Source of the DNA: Oscillospiraceae bacterium
GTDB taxonomy: Bacteria; Bacillota; Clostridia; Oscillospirales; Oscillospiraceae
Length of the DNA: 19,366 nucleotides
Direction of reading: 5' to 3'
NCBI GenBank assembly: GCA_902765975.1
Contig: CACXBO010000199.1
Span: forward strand, 1-19,366
The stretch's first letter is position 1, and the number at the start of each line of letters is the position of its first letter. Both the position numbers and the translations under genes were made by a program. The notes beneath the pieces are model-generated. The model saw nothing but the letters and a program-made list of their open reading frames with translations, had not been told where the DNA came from and ran no database searches. Positions 9,301-14,959 of the stretch are shown one piece after another.

Positions 9301-9902
9301 TTGAAGCACATGAGGACGCGGACGAGATAAATAGAGCAAGGATAAAACTATATGCGCCCGTTCGCCCCGACTTCAGCGCAAAGGGTCGCGCCCTGACTTC
9401 GGTGCAGAAGGGTACGGCGCTTCATCTCGTTATGCAGTATGCAGACTTTAGAAGTTCAGCGACTGTGAGCGGAGCTGAAAAGGAAATTGAGCGGCTTAGA
9501 ATAATGAAGTATTTGACTGATGAGGAAGCAAAATCAGTTGATCCGCGTATTGTTTCTCGCTTTTTGTGTTCAGACACAGGCAGGCTGATTATGAGAGCGC
9601 AGAACGTATGGCGTGAGCTGAAGTTCTCTCTGCTTTCGGATTCGGGAGAATTCCCGGATTATCCAGGCGGTGAGAGAGTGCTTCTGCAGGGTGTTATCGA
9701 CTGCGTAATAGAGAATGAGGGAAAGCTTACTGTAATCGATTATAAGACGGACAGGGTAGAGGCTGAGACGGCGCAACAGAGGGCTCAGTACTATAGCGGA
9801 CAACTTGCTGCCTATGCCTATGCGGCGCAGCGAATACTGAAAAAGCCCGTTGAGAAAAGAATAGTGCATTTTCTTGCAGCAGATTTGGCTTTTGAAGTAT
9901 AA
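6351..9902 (+). CDS. addA: ATP-dependent helicase/nuclease subunit A
   Basis: 1183 residues, close to the usual AddA size. It is the 3'-to-5' UvrD-type helicase and second nuclease of AddAB. Motifs in order: Q-motif and Walker A, FTKEQKMAI then AAAGSGKT at 23-30; motif Ia TYTNAAASEL; TIHGFC; Walker B VDEYQD with Asp392-Glu393; GDVKQSIYRFR; motif V SIHKSKGLEFPVVILAD; motif VI LYVAMTRAREKL; and the C-terminal nuclease with GTALH, Asp1117 in QGVIDC and VIDYKTDR with Asp1130 and Lys1132. All helicase and nuclease residues look intact, so both activities should be functional. The start is the ATG overlapping the addB stop, with GAGGGAGAAG just upstream. The gene ends 5 nt before the tRNA-Pro promoter, with no terminator seen between them. 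Confidence 0.96.
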   Translation: MIQFTKEQKMAIEDRGGPLLVSAAAGSGKTRVLIERLLNRVLSEGSTLDIDSFLIITYTNAAASELRGKILDSIYERIALDPENRRLRRQADICGRAQISTIHGFCSKVIRENAHLIDINPGFRVADETESRALLEDVLSDMLEEAYSSMEPGFLSLADTIGAGRDDEALCSLIIEAYEKLLSHPYPRKWVETQLNELVPRDGTELAASPWGRIIIDKISAYTDYAVQVTVELMNEADSDEAVKKALGASLEATYEGLRRLRKSLKSGWDEIRAATSIDFPRSGRLTGEQYQWIKDKRKSLKEGLEKLESLMHDSAEKCIADMGRVMPEIKTLFDFVLRLDEKFKEQKKKKGIIDFHDQEHLALKILVDPTTGAPTETASGLAQRYEEIMVDEYQDVNEIQELIFNAVSRNGNNVFMVGDVKQSIYRFRLADPSIFINKYLSFKDAGEAKEGEGRKILLSDNFRSRKGILDGTNYVFRNTMSKAFGDIDYSDREALRFGAKGYCDNDEADIELNVINIKKPDDEETDESPDKTEAEAEYAAKRIRELMSSHTVLDGNGTRPMKYGDIAVIMRSPNSRASIWIETLSRAGIPAQFGSESGFFEAPEISMAIAFAAVIDNPRQDIPLITVLRSPVYGLTSQELANIRSEHQKSDYYSACEAFYDKNTKLKKFLDELSQFRLDAQELPADELLWKVFTKTGFFAAVSAMPGGEKRLRNVIRLIETARTVESTGYKGVFGFVAYINKMMEQGKTLSFEDGGAHSDSVTIMSIHKSKGLEFPVVILADTAHGFNDSDAKIPLLIHSQYGIGTDLVDLKRRIRYPTLAKKAIKLAIEKESMSEELRILYVAMTRAREKLIILASYTDAEKKLTGMIGTPLPVPPVLMEKARSLADFILLPALSRPEFADLRSGSEVFAADPGDKRWAVNLIDYNESDYDDDTERDREKQAADELIFDAAPFIEAQYQYPDTERIPSKLTATELKGRFFDIEAHEDADEINRARIKLYAPVRPDFSAKGRALTSVQKGTALHLVMQYADFRSSATVSGAEKEIERLRIMKYLTDEEAKSVDPRIVSRFLCSDTGRLIMRAQNVWRELKFSLLSDSGEFPDYPGGERVLLQGVIDCVIENEGKLTVIDYKTDRVEAETAQQRAQYYSGQLAAYAYAAQRILKKPVEKRIVHFLAADLAFEV

Positions 9903-9907
9903 AAAAC

Positions 9908-9935
9908 TTGACAATTGGTGATTTGATGCTATAAT
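9908..9935 (+). promoter_or_regulatory. Strong SigA promoter of tRNA-Pro, with an inverted repeat across the -10
   Basis: TTGACA at 9908-9913 and TATAAT at 9930-9935 are both perfect consensus, with a 16-nt spacer, starting 5 nt after the addA stop. Transcription should start near 9942, about 11 nt before the tRNA. An exact 8-bp inverted repeat, TGATGCTA at 9924-9931 and TAGCATCA at 9940-9947, brackets the -10 box and the start site. Confidence 0.9.
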
Positions 9936-9952
9936 AACATAGCATCAGCCAA

Positions 9953-10029
9953 CGGGGTGTGGCGAAGTTTGGTATCGCGCTTGGTTCGGGACCAAGAGGC
10001 CTCGGGTTCAAATCCCGACACTCCGACCA
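9953..10029 (+). tRNA. tRNA-Pro (anticodon CGG)
   Basis: A complete 77-nt cloverleaf. The acceptor arm CGGGGTG pairs with CACTCCG (one G-T), followed by discriminator A and an encoded CCA at 10027-10029. The anticodon stem CTTGG/CCAAG holds the loop TTCGGGA, so the anticodon is CGG, reading CCG. The T arm CGGGTTCAAATCCCG is perfect. It has its own promoter directly upstream and a hairpin directly downstream. Confidence 0.96.
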
Positions 10030-10039
10030 TCTATAAACT

Positions 10040-10080
10040 GAAAATCCGAGATGCCCATATTTTGGGTATCTCGGATTTTC
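10040..10080. terminator. Bidirectional hairpin terminator between tRNA-Pro and the convergent hypothetical gene
   Basis: Arms 10040-10056 and 10064-10080 pair over 17 bp with one wobble, with a 7-nt loop. The outermost pairs are A/T tracts, GAAAA before and TTTTC after, so a U-run is produced in either direction. It sits 10 nt after the tRNA and 19 nt beyond the stop of the minus-strand gene, so it probably ends both transcripts. Confidence 0.8.
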
Positions 10081-10099
10081 GTTAAATTATTGGGCTTTT

Positions 10100-10528
10100 T
10101 TATAGTATCTCGAATGCGCCGAGAATAGTCCAATCATCTCGTGTAGCCACTCCGCTATAGTATCTGTTTACGTCCATTCGCAGGATAAGCTTTGTTTTTA
10201 AATCGAGCTGATAATGATATTTCATTGTATCAAAAGAGCCGCCTGCCTTTTTAAGTGAAAAGAGAAGATTATCGAGCATTTTCTCCTCATCCCATGAACA
10301 GTAGATAGCTTCGGACTTTTTGACATTTTCCTTCTTTGGCTTCACAGACTTTTGCGAGTCGGATTCTCTGTAAACAACAGTCCATGACGCATCCTCTTCG
10401 GGAGTGTCTATATAAGCTTTGTCTATGTATTTTATCGATCTGTCATCCTCATCGTAGAAGTAAACTCCTCTTTGGGACGCAACATATCCACCGCATTTTT
10501 TCAGCATATAGAACATATCGTTCTCCAT
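10100..10528 (-). CDS. Hypothetical protein of 142 residues, not recognised
   Basis: A small, charged, apparently soluble protein with no signal peptide, membrane segment or metal-binding motif that I can recognise. It starts with MENDMFYMLKKCGGYVASQRG and has an acidic patch YDEDDRSIKYIDKAY, a lysine-rich middle (KSVKPKKENVKK, a likely linker near residues 60-75) and an aromatic C-terminal part with KYHYQLDLKTKLILRMDVNRYY. This suggests two small beta-rich halves joined by a linker. The start at 10528 is preferred because GGGGGCGAT lies just upstream; a TTG start 33 nt earlier is possible. It lies between tRNA-Leu and tRNA-Pro, after a hairpin, with no clear promoter of its own. It may be a real, narrowly distributed gene; function unknown. 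Confidence 0.65.
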   Translation of the reverse strand: MENDMFYMLKKCGGYVASQRGVYFYDEDDRSIKYIDKAYIDTPEEDASWTVVYRESDSQKSVKPKKENVKKSEAIYCSWDEEKMLDNLLFSLKKAGGSFDTMKYHYQLDLKTKLILRMDVNRYYSGVATRDDWTILGAFEIL

Positions 10529-10560
10529 GAGATCGCCCCCACGATACTGTATTAAGAACA

Positions 10561-10593
10561 AATGAGGAAGACCGAACCACGGGCTTCCTCATT
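10561..10593 (-). terminator. Hairpin after tRNA-Leu (minus-strand terminator)
   Basis: AATGAGGAAG at 10561-10570 and CTTCCTCATT at 10584-10593 form a perfect 10-bp stem around a 13-nt loop in which CCG and CGG can pair further. On the minus strand it begins 4 nt after the encoded CCA of tRNA-Leu and is followed by TTGTTCTTAAT, a modest U-rich tract. It should end the tRNA-Leu transcript, though the tail is weak and some read-through into the hypothetical gene is possible. Confidence 0.65.
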
Positions 10594-10597
10594 CTTA

Positions 10598-10680
10598 TGG
10601 TGCGGGTAACAGGACTTGAACCTGCACGGTCGCCCACTGGAACCTAAATCCAGCGTGTCTGCCAATTCCACCATACCCGC
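10598..10680 (-). tRNA. tRNA-Leu (anticodon UAG)
   Basis: A class II tRNA of 83 nt. On the minus strand the acceptor arm GCGGGTA pairs with TACCCGC, followed by discriminator A and encoded CCA. The anticodon stem CTGGA/TCCAG carries the loop TTTAGGT, so the anticodon is TAG, reading CUA and other CUN codons. A long variable arm (TGGGCGACCG region) and the T arm GCAGGTTCAAGTCCTGT are present. It lies 21 nt downstream of the histidine kinase stop. Confidence 0.95.
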
Positions 10681-10692
10681 GCTTTCATTAGA

Positions 10693-10721
10693 ATTATACT
10701 ACTATTTTTCCGCTGAGTAAA
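10693..10721 (-). promoter_or_regulatory. Candidate promoter of tRNA-Leu inside the end of the histidine kinase gene
   Basis: On the minus strand TTTACT (complement of 10716-10721) is followed after 17 nt by a perfect TATAAT (complement of 10693-10698), and the tRNA starts 12 nt later. The -35 lies within the last codons of the kinase gene. No terminator is visible between kinase and tRNA, so read-through is also possible. Confidence 0.7.
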
Positions 10722-12219
10722 GAGGAAAAACCACATTAAATATCATTCCGCCGTTTTCCCTGTTTTGCGCATTTACTGTCCCGCCGCGCATTTCTACAGT
10801 GGATTTTACTATTGATAACCCAAGTCCGCTTCCGCCTGCTTCACGGTTTCGTGACTTGTCAACTCTGTAGAACCGGTCGAATATATAGGGCAGATCGGAT
10901 TCGGGAATACCGATGCCGTTATCAGAAACCGTTATTGAAACTTTGCCGGCAACCTGAGCGACGGAGATTATAACGGTTCCGCCTGGTTCTGTGTACTTAA
11001 CCGCGTTATCAGAGAGATTTACGATAACCTGGTATATATCCTCCTCAGAAGCAAGCACGACGCAGTTTTCGCTTAGCTCAGAAAGGAGCTTTACGTCCTT
11101 TTCTATTGCTATAGGCGTCAGCATACGCACCACGCCTTCCGCAACGGCGGAACAGTCGACAGGTTCACTTAGCGTTAATGTGTTGTAATCCAGCTTTGTC
11201 AGATCGAGAAGCTGACCTGTGGTTCTTGCAAGCCTTTCAGATTCGTTTCTTATATCGTTTACAAACTCGTGGACTGTATCCGTGTCCATATTGCCGTTTT
11301 GAAGAATGCTGTCGCTCAATAAGCGAATAGAGGCGAGGGGTGTTTTAAGATCATGCGATGCGTCTGCAATAAAGCGACGCCTCGTCTCCTCGTTTATCTG
11401 CAGCCTGTTAGTTAAGCTGTTGAACTCATCAGCCAGTCCTGTAAGTTCGTCGTGGCCCTCTGCAGGTATTCTGTAGGTATACTTACCGTCTCTAACGTTT
11501 TGTATTCCGTCGAGGACCTTTGTTATCCTGCCTGTAAAGGTGCTTGAGTAAATGATCCCGATGAGTACGGTAACGGCAGTGAGAAGGATAGAGATATTAC
11601 GGAGATTCCTTTGAAGAGCAAGGATTATCGCGCCGTCATCCGGGTCGAATTCATAAACGTAAACGGCGCCTGTTATTTTTCCGTTTGCCGCAACGGGCAC
11701 TGATGCGCCGCTGAGATACGCGCCCCCTGAGAAATGCGATTCAAATGAATCGTTGCCGCCGAGAGCGTCGCTGATAAGTGTTTGAGCATTTATCTCAGCA
11801 GTTCGTTCGCCGCGCTTGACCTCGTGAAACAGTATATCGTAGTCAGAGTTTACGACGGTGATTCTTGAGAGAGGCTCTGTATCAAGCACACTAATGACGT
11901 TGGACACTCCTGTGGGCGTGAGGTGATCGAGCGCGCCGAGAGATATACCGATTTGGTTAGCGGTGCTGATGAGAGAAGACTGCTTTGAGTCGAAAACAAG
12001 ATTACGGGAAAGAACGATAGGGTAGGTATTCAGAACAACAAGTACGATGGCCAGTATAGAGATATAGGATAAGAGAAACTTGGTGCGAACGCTGATAAAC
12101 CGCCGCTCTTTTTTTTCGGCGTTACTCTCCCTTGAAATAATACCCGACCCCCCACTTAGTAATGATATGCAGCGGTGAAGCGGGATCGGACTCCAGCTTA
12201 TCCCGCAGCCTGTGAACAT
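10702..12219 (-). CDS. Two-component sensor histidine kinase (start uncertain)
   Basis: Numbered from the upstream ATG at 12219 (505 residues). TM1 at about 48-70; an extracytoplasmic sensor of about 135 residues with a single-Cache look (DYDILFHEVKRG and GAVYVYE); TM2 at 208-229; HAMP at 230-282 ending HDELTGLADEFNSLTNRL; HisKA with the phospho-accepting His289 in DASHDLKTPLASIR; and HATPase with the N box NLSDNAVKYT, G1 DNGIGIP, F box IFDRFYRVDKSR and G2 GGSGLGLSI. All catalytic boxes are intact. The ligand is unknown. It pairs with the response regulator just upstream in the same operon. Oddity: the only ATG/GTG/TTG upstream of TM1 in frame is at 12219, which overlaps the regulator by 98 nt and has no good ribosome site. 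A rare start such as ATT near 12136-12141, after a G-run, would give about 478 residues. Confidence 0.9.
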   Translation of the reverse strand: MFTGCGISWSPIPLHRCISLLSGGSGIISRESNAEKKERRFISVRTKFLLSYISILAIVLVVLNTYPIVLSRNLVFDSKQSSLISTANQIGISLGALDHLTPTGVSNVISVLDTEPLSRITVVNSDYDILFHEVKRGERTAEINAQTLISDALGGNDSFESHFSGGAYLSGASVPVAANGKITGAVYVYEFDPDDGAIILALQRNLRNISILLTAVTVLIGIIYSSTFTGRITKVLDGIQNVRDGKYTYRIPAEGHDELTGLADEFNSLTNRLQINEETRRRFIADASHDLKTPLASIRLLSDSILQNGNMDTDTVHEFVNDIRNESERLARTTGQLLDLTKLDYNTLTLSEPVDCSAVAEGVVRMLTPIAIEKDVKLLSELSENCVVLASEEDIYQVIVNLSDNAVKYTEPGGTVIISVAQVAGKVSITVSDNGIGIPESDLPYIFDRFYRVDKSRNREAGGSGLGLSIVKSTVEMRGGTVNAQNRENGGMIFNVVFPLYSAEK

Positions 12220-12805
12220 GTACGTCGACCGTCCGTACGTCGCCCTGATAATCTCTGCCCCAAATAAGATTTAGAAGGTTTTCGCGGCTGTAGACTCTGC
12301 CTGGATTTTTCATGAACAGCTCAAGAATGTCGAATTCCCGCCCGGTAAGCTCTATGCTTTTCCCGTTTTTCTCTGCAAGATGCCGTTGGTAGTCAAGCGT
12401 AATATTTCCAATGGTTAGTTTTTCCGCGCCGTCTAAGTCCTTTGCAATAGAAGAGCGCCGGAGAAGGGCGCGCACTCTTGCTTTTAATTCAAGAATGTTG
12501 AAGGGCTTTGTGATATAATCGTCTGCACCGTACTCGAAGCCGATTATTTTATCCATATCGTCGCCGCGCGCCGTCAGCATAATAATTGGCACGGTTGAAA
12601 ACTCACGGATCTGCATGCAAGCGTCGAGACCGCTGAGTTTCGGCATCATAAGATCGAGAATAATGAGGTCATATTCATTCACTTTGGAGAGTTTTACGCA
12701 CTCTTCACCGTCGTATGCAGTGTCGACCTGATATCCCTCGGTCTCAAGGTTGAATTTTATACCCTTTACAAGAAGCTTTTCATCATCAACAACAAGTATT
12801 TTCAT
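12122..12805 (-). CDS. OmpR/PhoB-family response regulator
   Basis: 227 residues, standard length. The receiver domain at 1-115 has the acidic pair Asp7-Asp8, the phosphorylated Asp51 in LIILDLMMP, Thr78 and Lys100 in DDYITKPF. The winged-helix DNA-binding domain at about 130-225 has TGREFDILELF, the NLLNLIWGRDYQGDVRTVDVHVHRLRDKLE recognition region and the KWGVGYYF wing. Overall it looks close to the WalR/PhoP branch, but the regulon cannot be read from the sequence. The start is supported by AAGGAGAG 6 nt ahead, which overlaps the stop region of the ComEA-like gene (12 nt between the genes). It should be phosphorylated by the kinase encoded just downstream. The whole minus-strand operon is probably driven from the divergent region at 13211-13319. 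Confidence 0.95.
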   Translation of the reverse strand: MKILVVDDEKLLVKGIKFNLETEGYQVDTAYDGEECVKLSKVNEYDLIILDLMMPKLSGLDACMQIREFSTVPIIMLTARGDDMDKIIGFEYGADDYITKPFNILELKARVRALLRRSSIAKDLDGAEKLTIGNITLDYQRHLAEKNGKSIELTGREFDILELFMKNPGRVYSRENLLNLIWGRDYQGDVRTVDVHVHRLRDKLESDPASPLHIITKWGVGYYFKGE

Positions 12806-12817
12806 ATGCTCTCCTTA

Positions 12818-13210
12818 CTATACCGTTATTAGATCCTGAATGGCAGCAAGCTTTTCTTTTCCTATCCCGCGGACTTTTATGATCTCGTCGATGCAGATAA
12901 AGTCTCCGTAGGTCTCCCTATACTCAACTATCCTGCCTGCAAGCTCGGTCCCGATGCCTGGAAGTGTGGCAAGCTCTTCACGTGAAGCATTGTTTATATT
13001 GATCTTTTCTGTTTTTGCCTCGGAAGGAATCGTTCTGCTTTCCGGCGTGACTGTGAGGTCAGCTGCAGACGAATGGTATTCCGTCGGAACGGCAGGAGAT
13101 ATCCTGACGCTGTGCCATTTGCCGCTGTGTCCGAAAAAGAAGCCTACAGCAAAGACTACGATGCAAAAAGTCAGCGCAAGGATCCATTTTATATATCTGT
13201 TCTCTTTCAT
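12818..13210 (-). CDS. ComEA-like helix-hairpin-helix membrane protein (short form)
   Basis: 130 residues. A membrane anchor at about 7-27 is followed by a low-complexity Ser/Thr/Pro-rich linker of some 40 residues and a C-terminal double helix-hairpin-helix of the ComEA type: ININNASREELATLPGIGTELAGRIVEYRETYGDF, then a second hairpin IIKVRGIGKEKLAAIQ. ComEA proteins bind double-stranded DNA at the cell surface during uptake for transformation. In contrast to Bacillus ComEA (about 205 residues) the SLBB domain between anchor and HhH is absent. No comEB or comEC gene follows; instead a two-component system does, so a competence role is unproven and a DNA-binding role in another process is possible. 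The start at 13210 has GGGATAAG upstream, a weak site, and places the anchor correctly. Confidence 0.85.
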   Translation of the reverse strand: MKENRYIKWILALTFCIVVFAVGFFFGHSGKWHSVRISPAVPTEYHSSAADLTVTPESRTIPSEAKTEKININNASREELATLPGIGTELAGRIVEYRETYGDFICIDEIIKVRGIGKEKLAAIQDLITV

Positions 13211-13238
13211 TTTCTTATCCCGAAATTATCTGTTTCTA

Positions 13239-13267
13239 TTGATTTTAACGGATTTATTAAGTATTAT
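13239..13267 (+). promoter_or_regulatory. Candidate SigA promoter of the D,D-carboxypeptidase gene
   Basis: TTGATT at 13239-13244 and TATTAT at 13262-13267 with a 17-nt spacer. The start point would be near 13274, inside the palindrome at 13269-13289. On the opposite strand a TATAAT (13263-13268) overlaps the same -10 and could serve the comEA-like operon, but no good -35 accompanies it. Confidence 0.55.
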
Positions 13268-13268
13268 A

Positions 13269-13289
13269 TAAGAGGAATTATTCCTCTTA
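13269..13289. repeat. Perfect 21-bp palindrome, candidate operator
   Basis: TAAGAGGAAT at 13269-13278 and ATTCCTCTTA at 13280-13289 are exact inverted repeats about one central base. The site lies in the 109-bp divergent region between the comEA-like operon and the carboxypeptidase gene, at the expected transcription start of the latter. It is not followed by a T-run in either direction, which favours a repressor operator over a terminator. Confidence 0.7.
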
Positions 13290-13319
13290 ACGATTATATC
13301 ATAAATTTCGGAGAATTAA

Positions 13320-14774
13320 ATGAAAAATTTTAAGAAGATCATTATTTATTATTTAATATCCGCTTTATTATTGTCCGCGGCGCTTTACTCTGCGCCGCAC
13401 GCTGCAGCAGCGCAGAGTATTGATCTCAAATGCGGCGCTGCCGTTCTTGCCGACCTCGACACGGGCACGATTCTATACTCCTCGAACGGGGATGCGCGAA
13501 TGCATCCGGCAAGCCTTACGAAGATAATGACTGCGATCGTTGCAATCGACGCTTTTCAAAGCGGCAAAGCTGCGCTTGGCGACACGATAACGCTATCCCC
13601 AAATCTTTATTCGGATATCGACGGCGATGCAAGTTCTCTCAATTTCGCCGAGGGGGAAAGGGTATCTTTTGAGGACTTGCTTTACTGCGCTATTATGACC
13701 TCTGCAAATGAGCCTTGTAACGCAATAGCAGAGTATATTTCCGGCTCAATTTCGCGGTTTATAACAGATATGAACACAATGGCTGCGTCCATTGGCTGCA
13801 CCGGAACGCATTTTTCAAATACTCACGGACTCACCGACAGCGAAAACTACTCAACTGCGAAGGATCTTGCGCTTATCCTCAGAAAAGCAATGAGTATGCC
13901 GCTCTTTGCTAAAATAACTGCGACTGAAAACTATACTGTTGCGGCAACGAATATGTCCGCTGAACGACCGATAAAGAACACAAATAACCTGATAATGGAG
14001 AAAAGCCCTTACTATTACGAATATGCGAAGGGGGGAAAGACCGGATATACGGACGCCGCAGGTTTTTGTCTGGCCTCAGCAGCGCAGAAGGGCGAGGTTC
14101 GCCTTGTTTCAGTTATTTTGAAGGCGCGTTCCGTTGTTCTTGACGACGGTACGACGCAGACACAGAGCTTTACGGAGACGAAAAGACTGTTTCAGTGGGG
14201 ATTCAGCAATTTTTCATACAGAACTGTTTTAAGCACGATGAAAATTGTCAGCGAAGTTGACGTAGCTCTTGGCAACGGCGCAAAAAGCGTTGCGCTCAGA
14301 CCCGCCGAATCCATTGTTCTTCTGGTCGATAACGACGCTGACTTATCCAAAATACAATACACTGTAAGGCTCAACGTTCCGGAAGGAGAGACGCTCAAGG
14401 CCCCGATTTCCGAGGGACAAGAGCTCGGCGAAGCCGACGTAATGATAAACGGGGTTTCTTACGGCACGGTCAAGCTTCTTGCAAACTACTCCGTTGAGCT
14501 TGATAAGGCAAAATTTATCTCATCGCAAATACAAAGCACGCTTCAAAACGGGGTTGTGAAGCTGATAATAATTGCGATTATTTTGATGTTCGCGGCTTAT
14601 ATCGGTTTTATTATCCTGTATAACGTTAACCGAAGAAAGAAAAAGAAGATACAGGATGAGCTTGCAAAGCAGAAGATCGAAGCCATCCGGGCGGAGGAGA
14701 ACCTTACGACCGGTATGACGTTTGAAGAGATAATAAAGCACCAGGAGATTTCCGGACATTACAGAAGAAAATAA
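13320..14774 (+). CDS. D-alanyl-D-alanine carboxypeptidase (class C low-molecular-mass PBP, DacA/DacF type)
   Basis: 484 residues. It trims the terminal D-Ala of peptidoglycan stem peptides outside the membrane. An N-terminal signal peptide ends near APHAAAAQ (residue 31). The transpeptidase-like domain has all three active motifs: SxxK as Ser65-Lys68 in ASLTKIM, SxN as Ser128-Ala-Asn130, and KTG at 240-242 in GGKTGYTDAAGF. A beta-rich PBP5-type C-terminal domain covers about 290-390. Unlike classical DacA, which ends in an amphipathic helix, this one has a true transmembrane helix at 413-435 followed by a basic stretch NRRKKKK and a cytoplasmic tail of some 45 residues. The start has GGAG 6 nt upstream. 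It is a single-gene unit with its own terminator. Vegetative versus sporulation use is not decidable here. Confidence 0.93.
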   Translation: MKNFKKIIIYYLISALLLSAALYSAPHAAAAQSIDLKCGAAVLADLDTGTILYSSNGDARMHPASLTKIMTAIVAIDAFQSGKAALGDTITLSPNLYSDIDGDASSLNFAEGERVSFEDLLYCAIMTSANEPCNAIAEYISGSISRFITDMNTMAASIGCTGTHFSNTHGLTDSENYSTAKDLALILRKAMSMPLFAKITATENYTVAATNMSAERPIKNTNNLIMEKSPYYYEYAKGGKTGYTDAAGFCLASAAQKGEVRLVSVILKARSVVLDDGTTQTQSFTETKRLFQWGFSNFSYRTVLSTMKIVSEVDVALGNGAKSVALRPAESIVLLVDNDADLSKIQYTVRLNVPEGETLKAPISEGQELGEADVMINGVSYGTVKLLANYSVELDKAKFISSQIQSTLQNGVVKLIIIAIILMFAAYIGFIILYNVNRRKKKKIQDELAKQKIEAIRAEENLTTGMTFEEIIKHQEISGHYRRK

Positions 14775-14786
14775 AAAACCACAGTC

Positions 14787-14832
14787 AGCGGCTTTGCCAC
14801 ATACTCGGCAGAGCCGCTTTTCTGTTATTTTG
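14787..14832 (+). terminator. Rho-independent terminator after the carboxypeptidase gene
   Basis: AGCGGCTTTGCC at 14787-14798 pairs with GGCAGAGCCGCT at 14807-14818 (one G-U) around an 8-nt loop, followed by TTTCTGTTATTTT. It begins 12 nt after the stop codon. Confidence 0.88.
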
Positions 14833-14894
14833 CACAAAAATGAATGAGTGCTTCCTTGACAAATTCATATTCATCTAAAAATGCTCCCGATCGC

Positions 14895-14923
14895 TTGCAT
14901 TTTTGCAATTCTGTGCATATAAT
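14895..14923 (+). promoter_or_regulatory. Promoter of the second aminotransferase gene
   Basis: TTGCAT at 14895-14900, a 17-nt spacer and a perfect TATAAT at 14918-14923, about 37 nt ahead of the start codon. An exact 8-bp inverted repeat, AAAAATGC at 14877-14884 and GCATTTTT at 14897-14904, straddles the -35 box and could be an activator or repressor site. Confidence 0.65.
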
Positions 14924-14959
14924 GCGTGTAGATTTTTAACTGAACAAGGAGCAATTGGT

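Noticed and set aside
9727..10011. A minus-strand frame beginning MNPRPLGPEPSA
   Set aside because: This is the familiar false protein produced by reading antisense through a tRNA gene, here tRNA-Pro, and it continues antisense to addA.
9953..10680. A possible integrated element between the two tRNA genes
   Set aside because: No integrase, transposase or direct repeat of a tRNA 3' end was seen; the region holds only one small gene and two hairpins.
14856..14884. Perfect TTGACA at 14856-14861 upstream of the second aminotransferase
   Set aside because: No -10-like hexamer lies 16-18 nt downstream; the TTGCAT/TATAAT pair at 14895-14923 is better placed.
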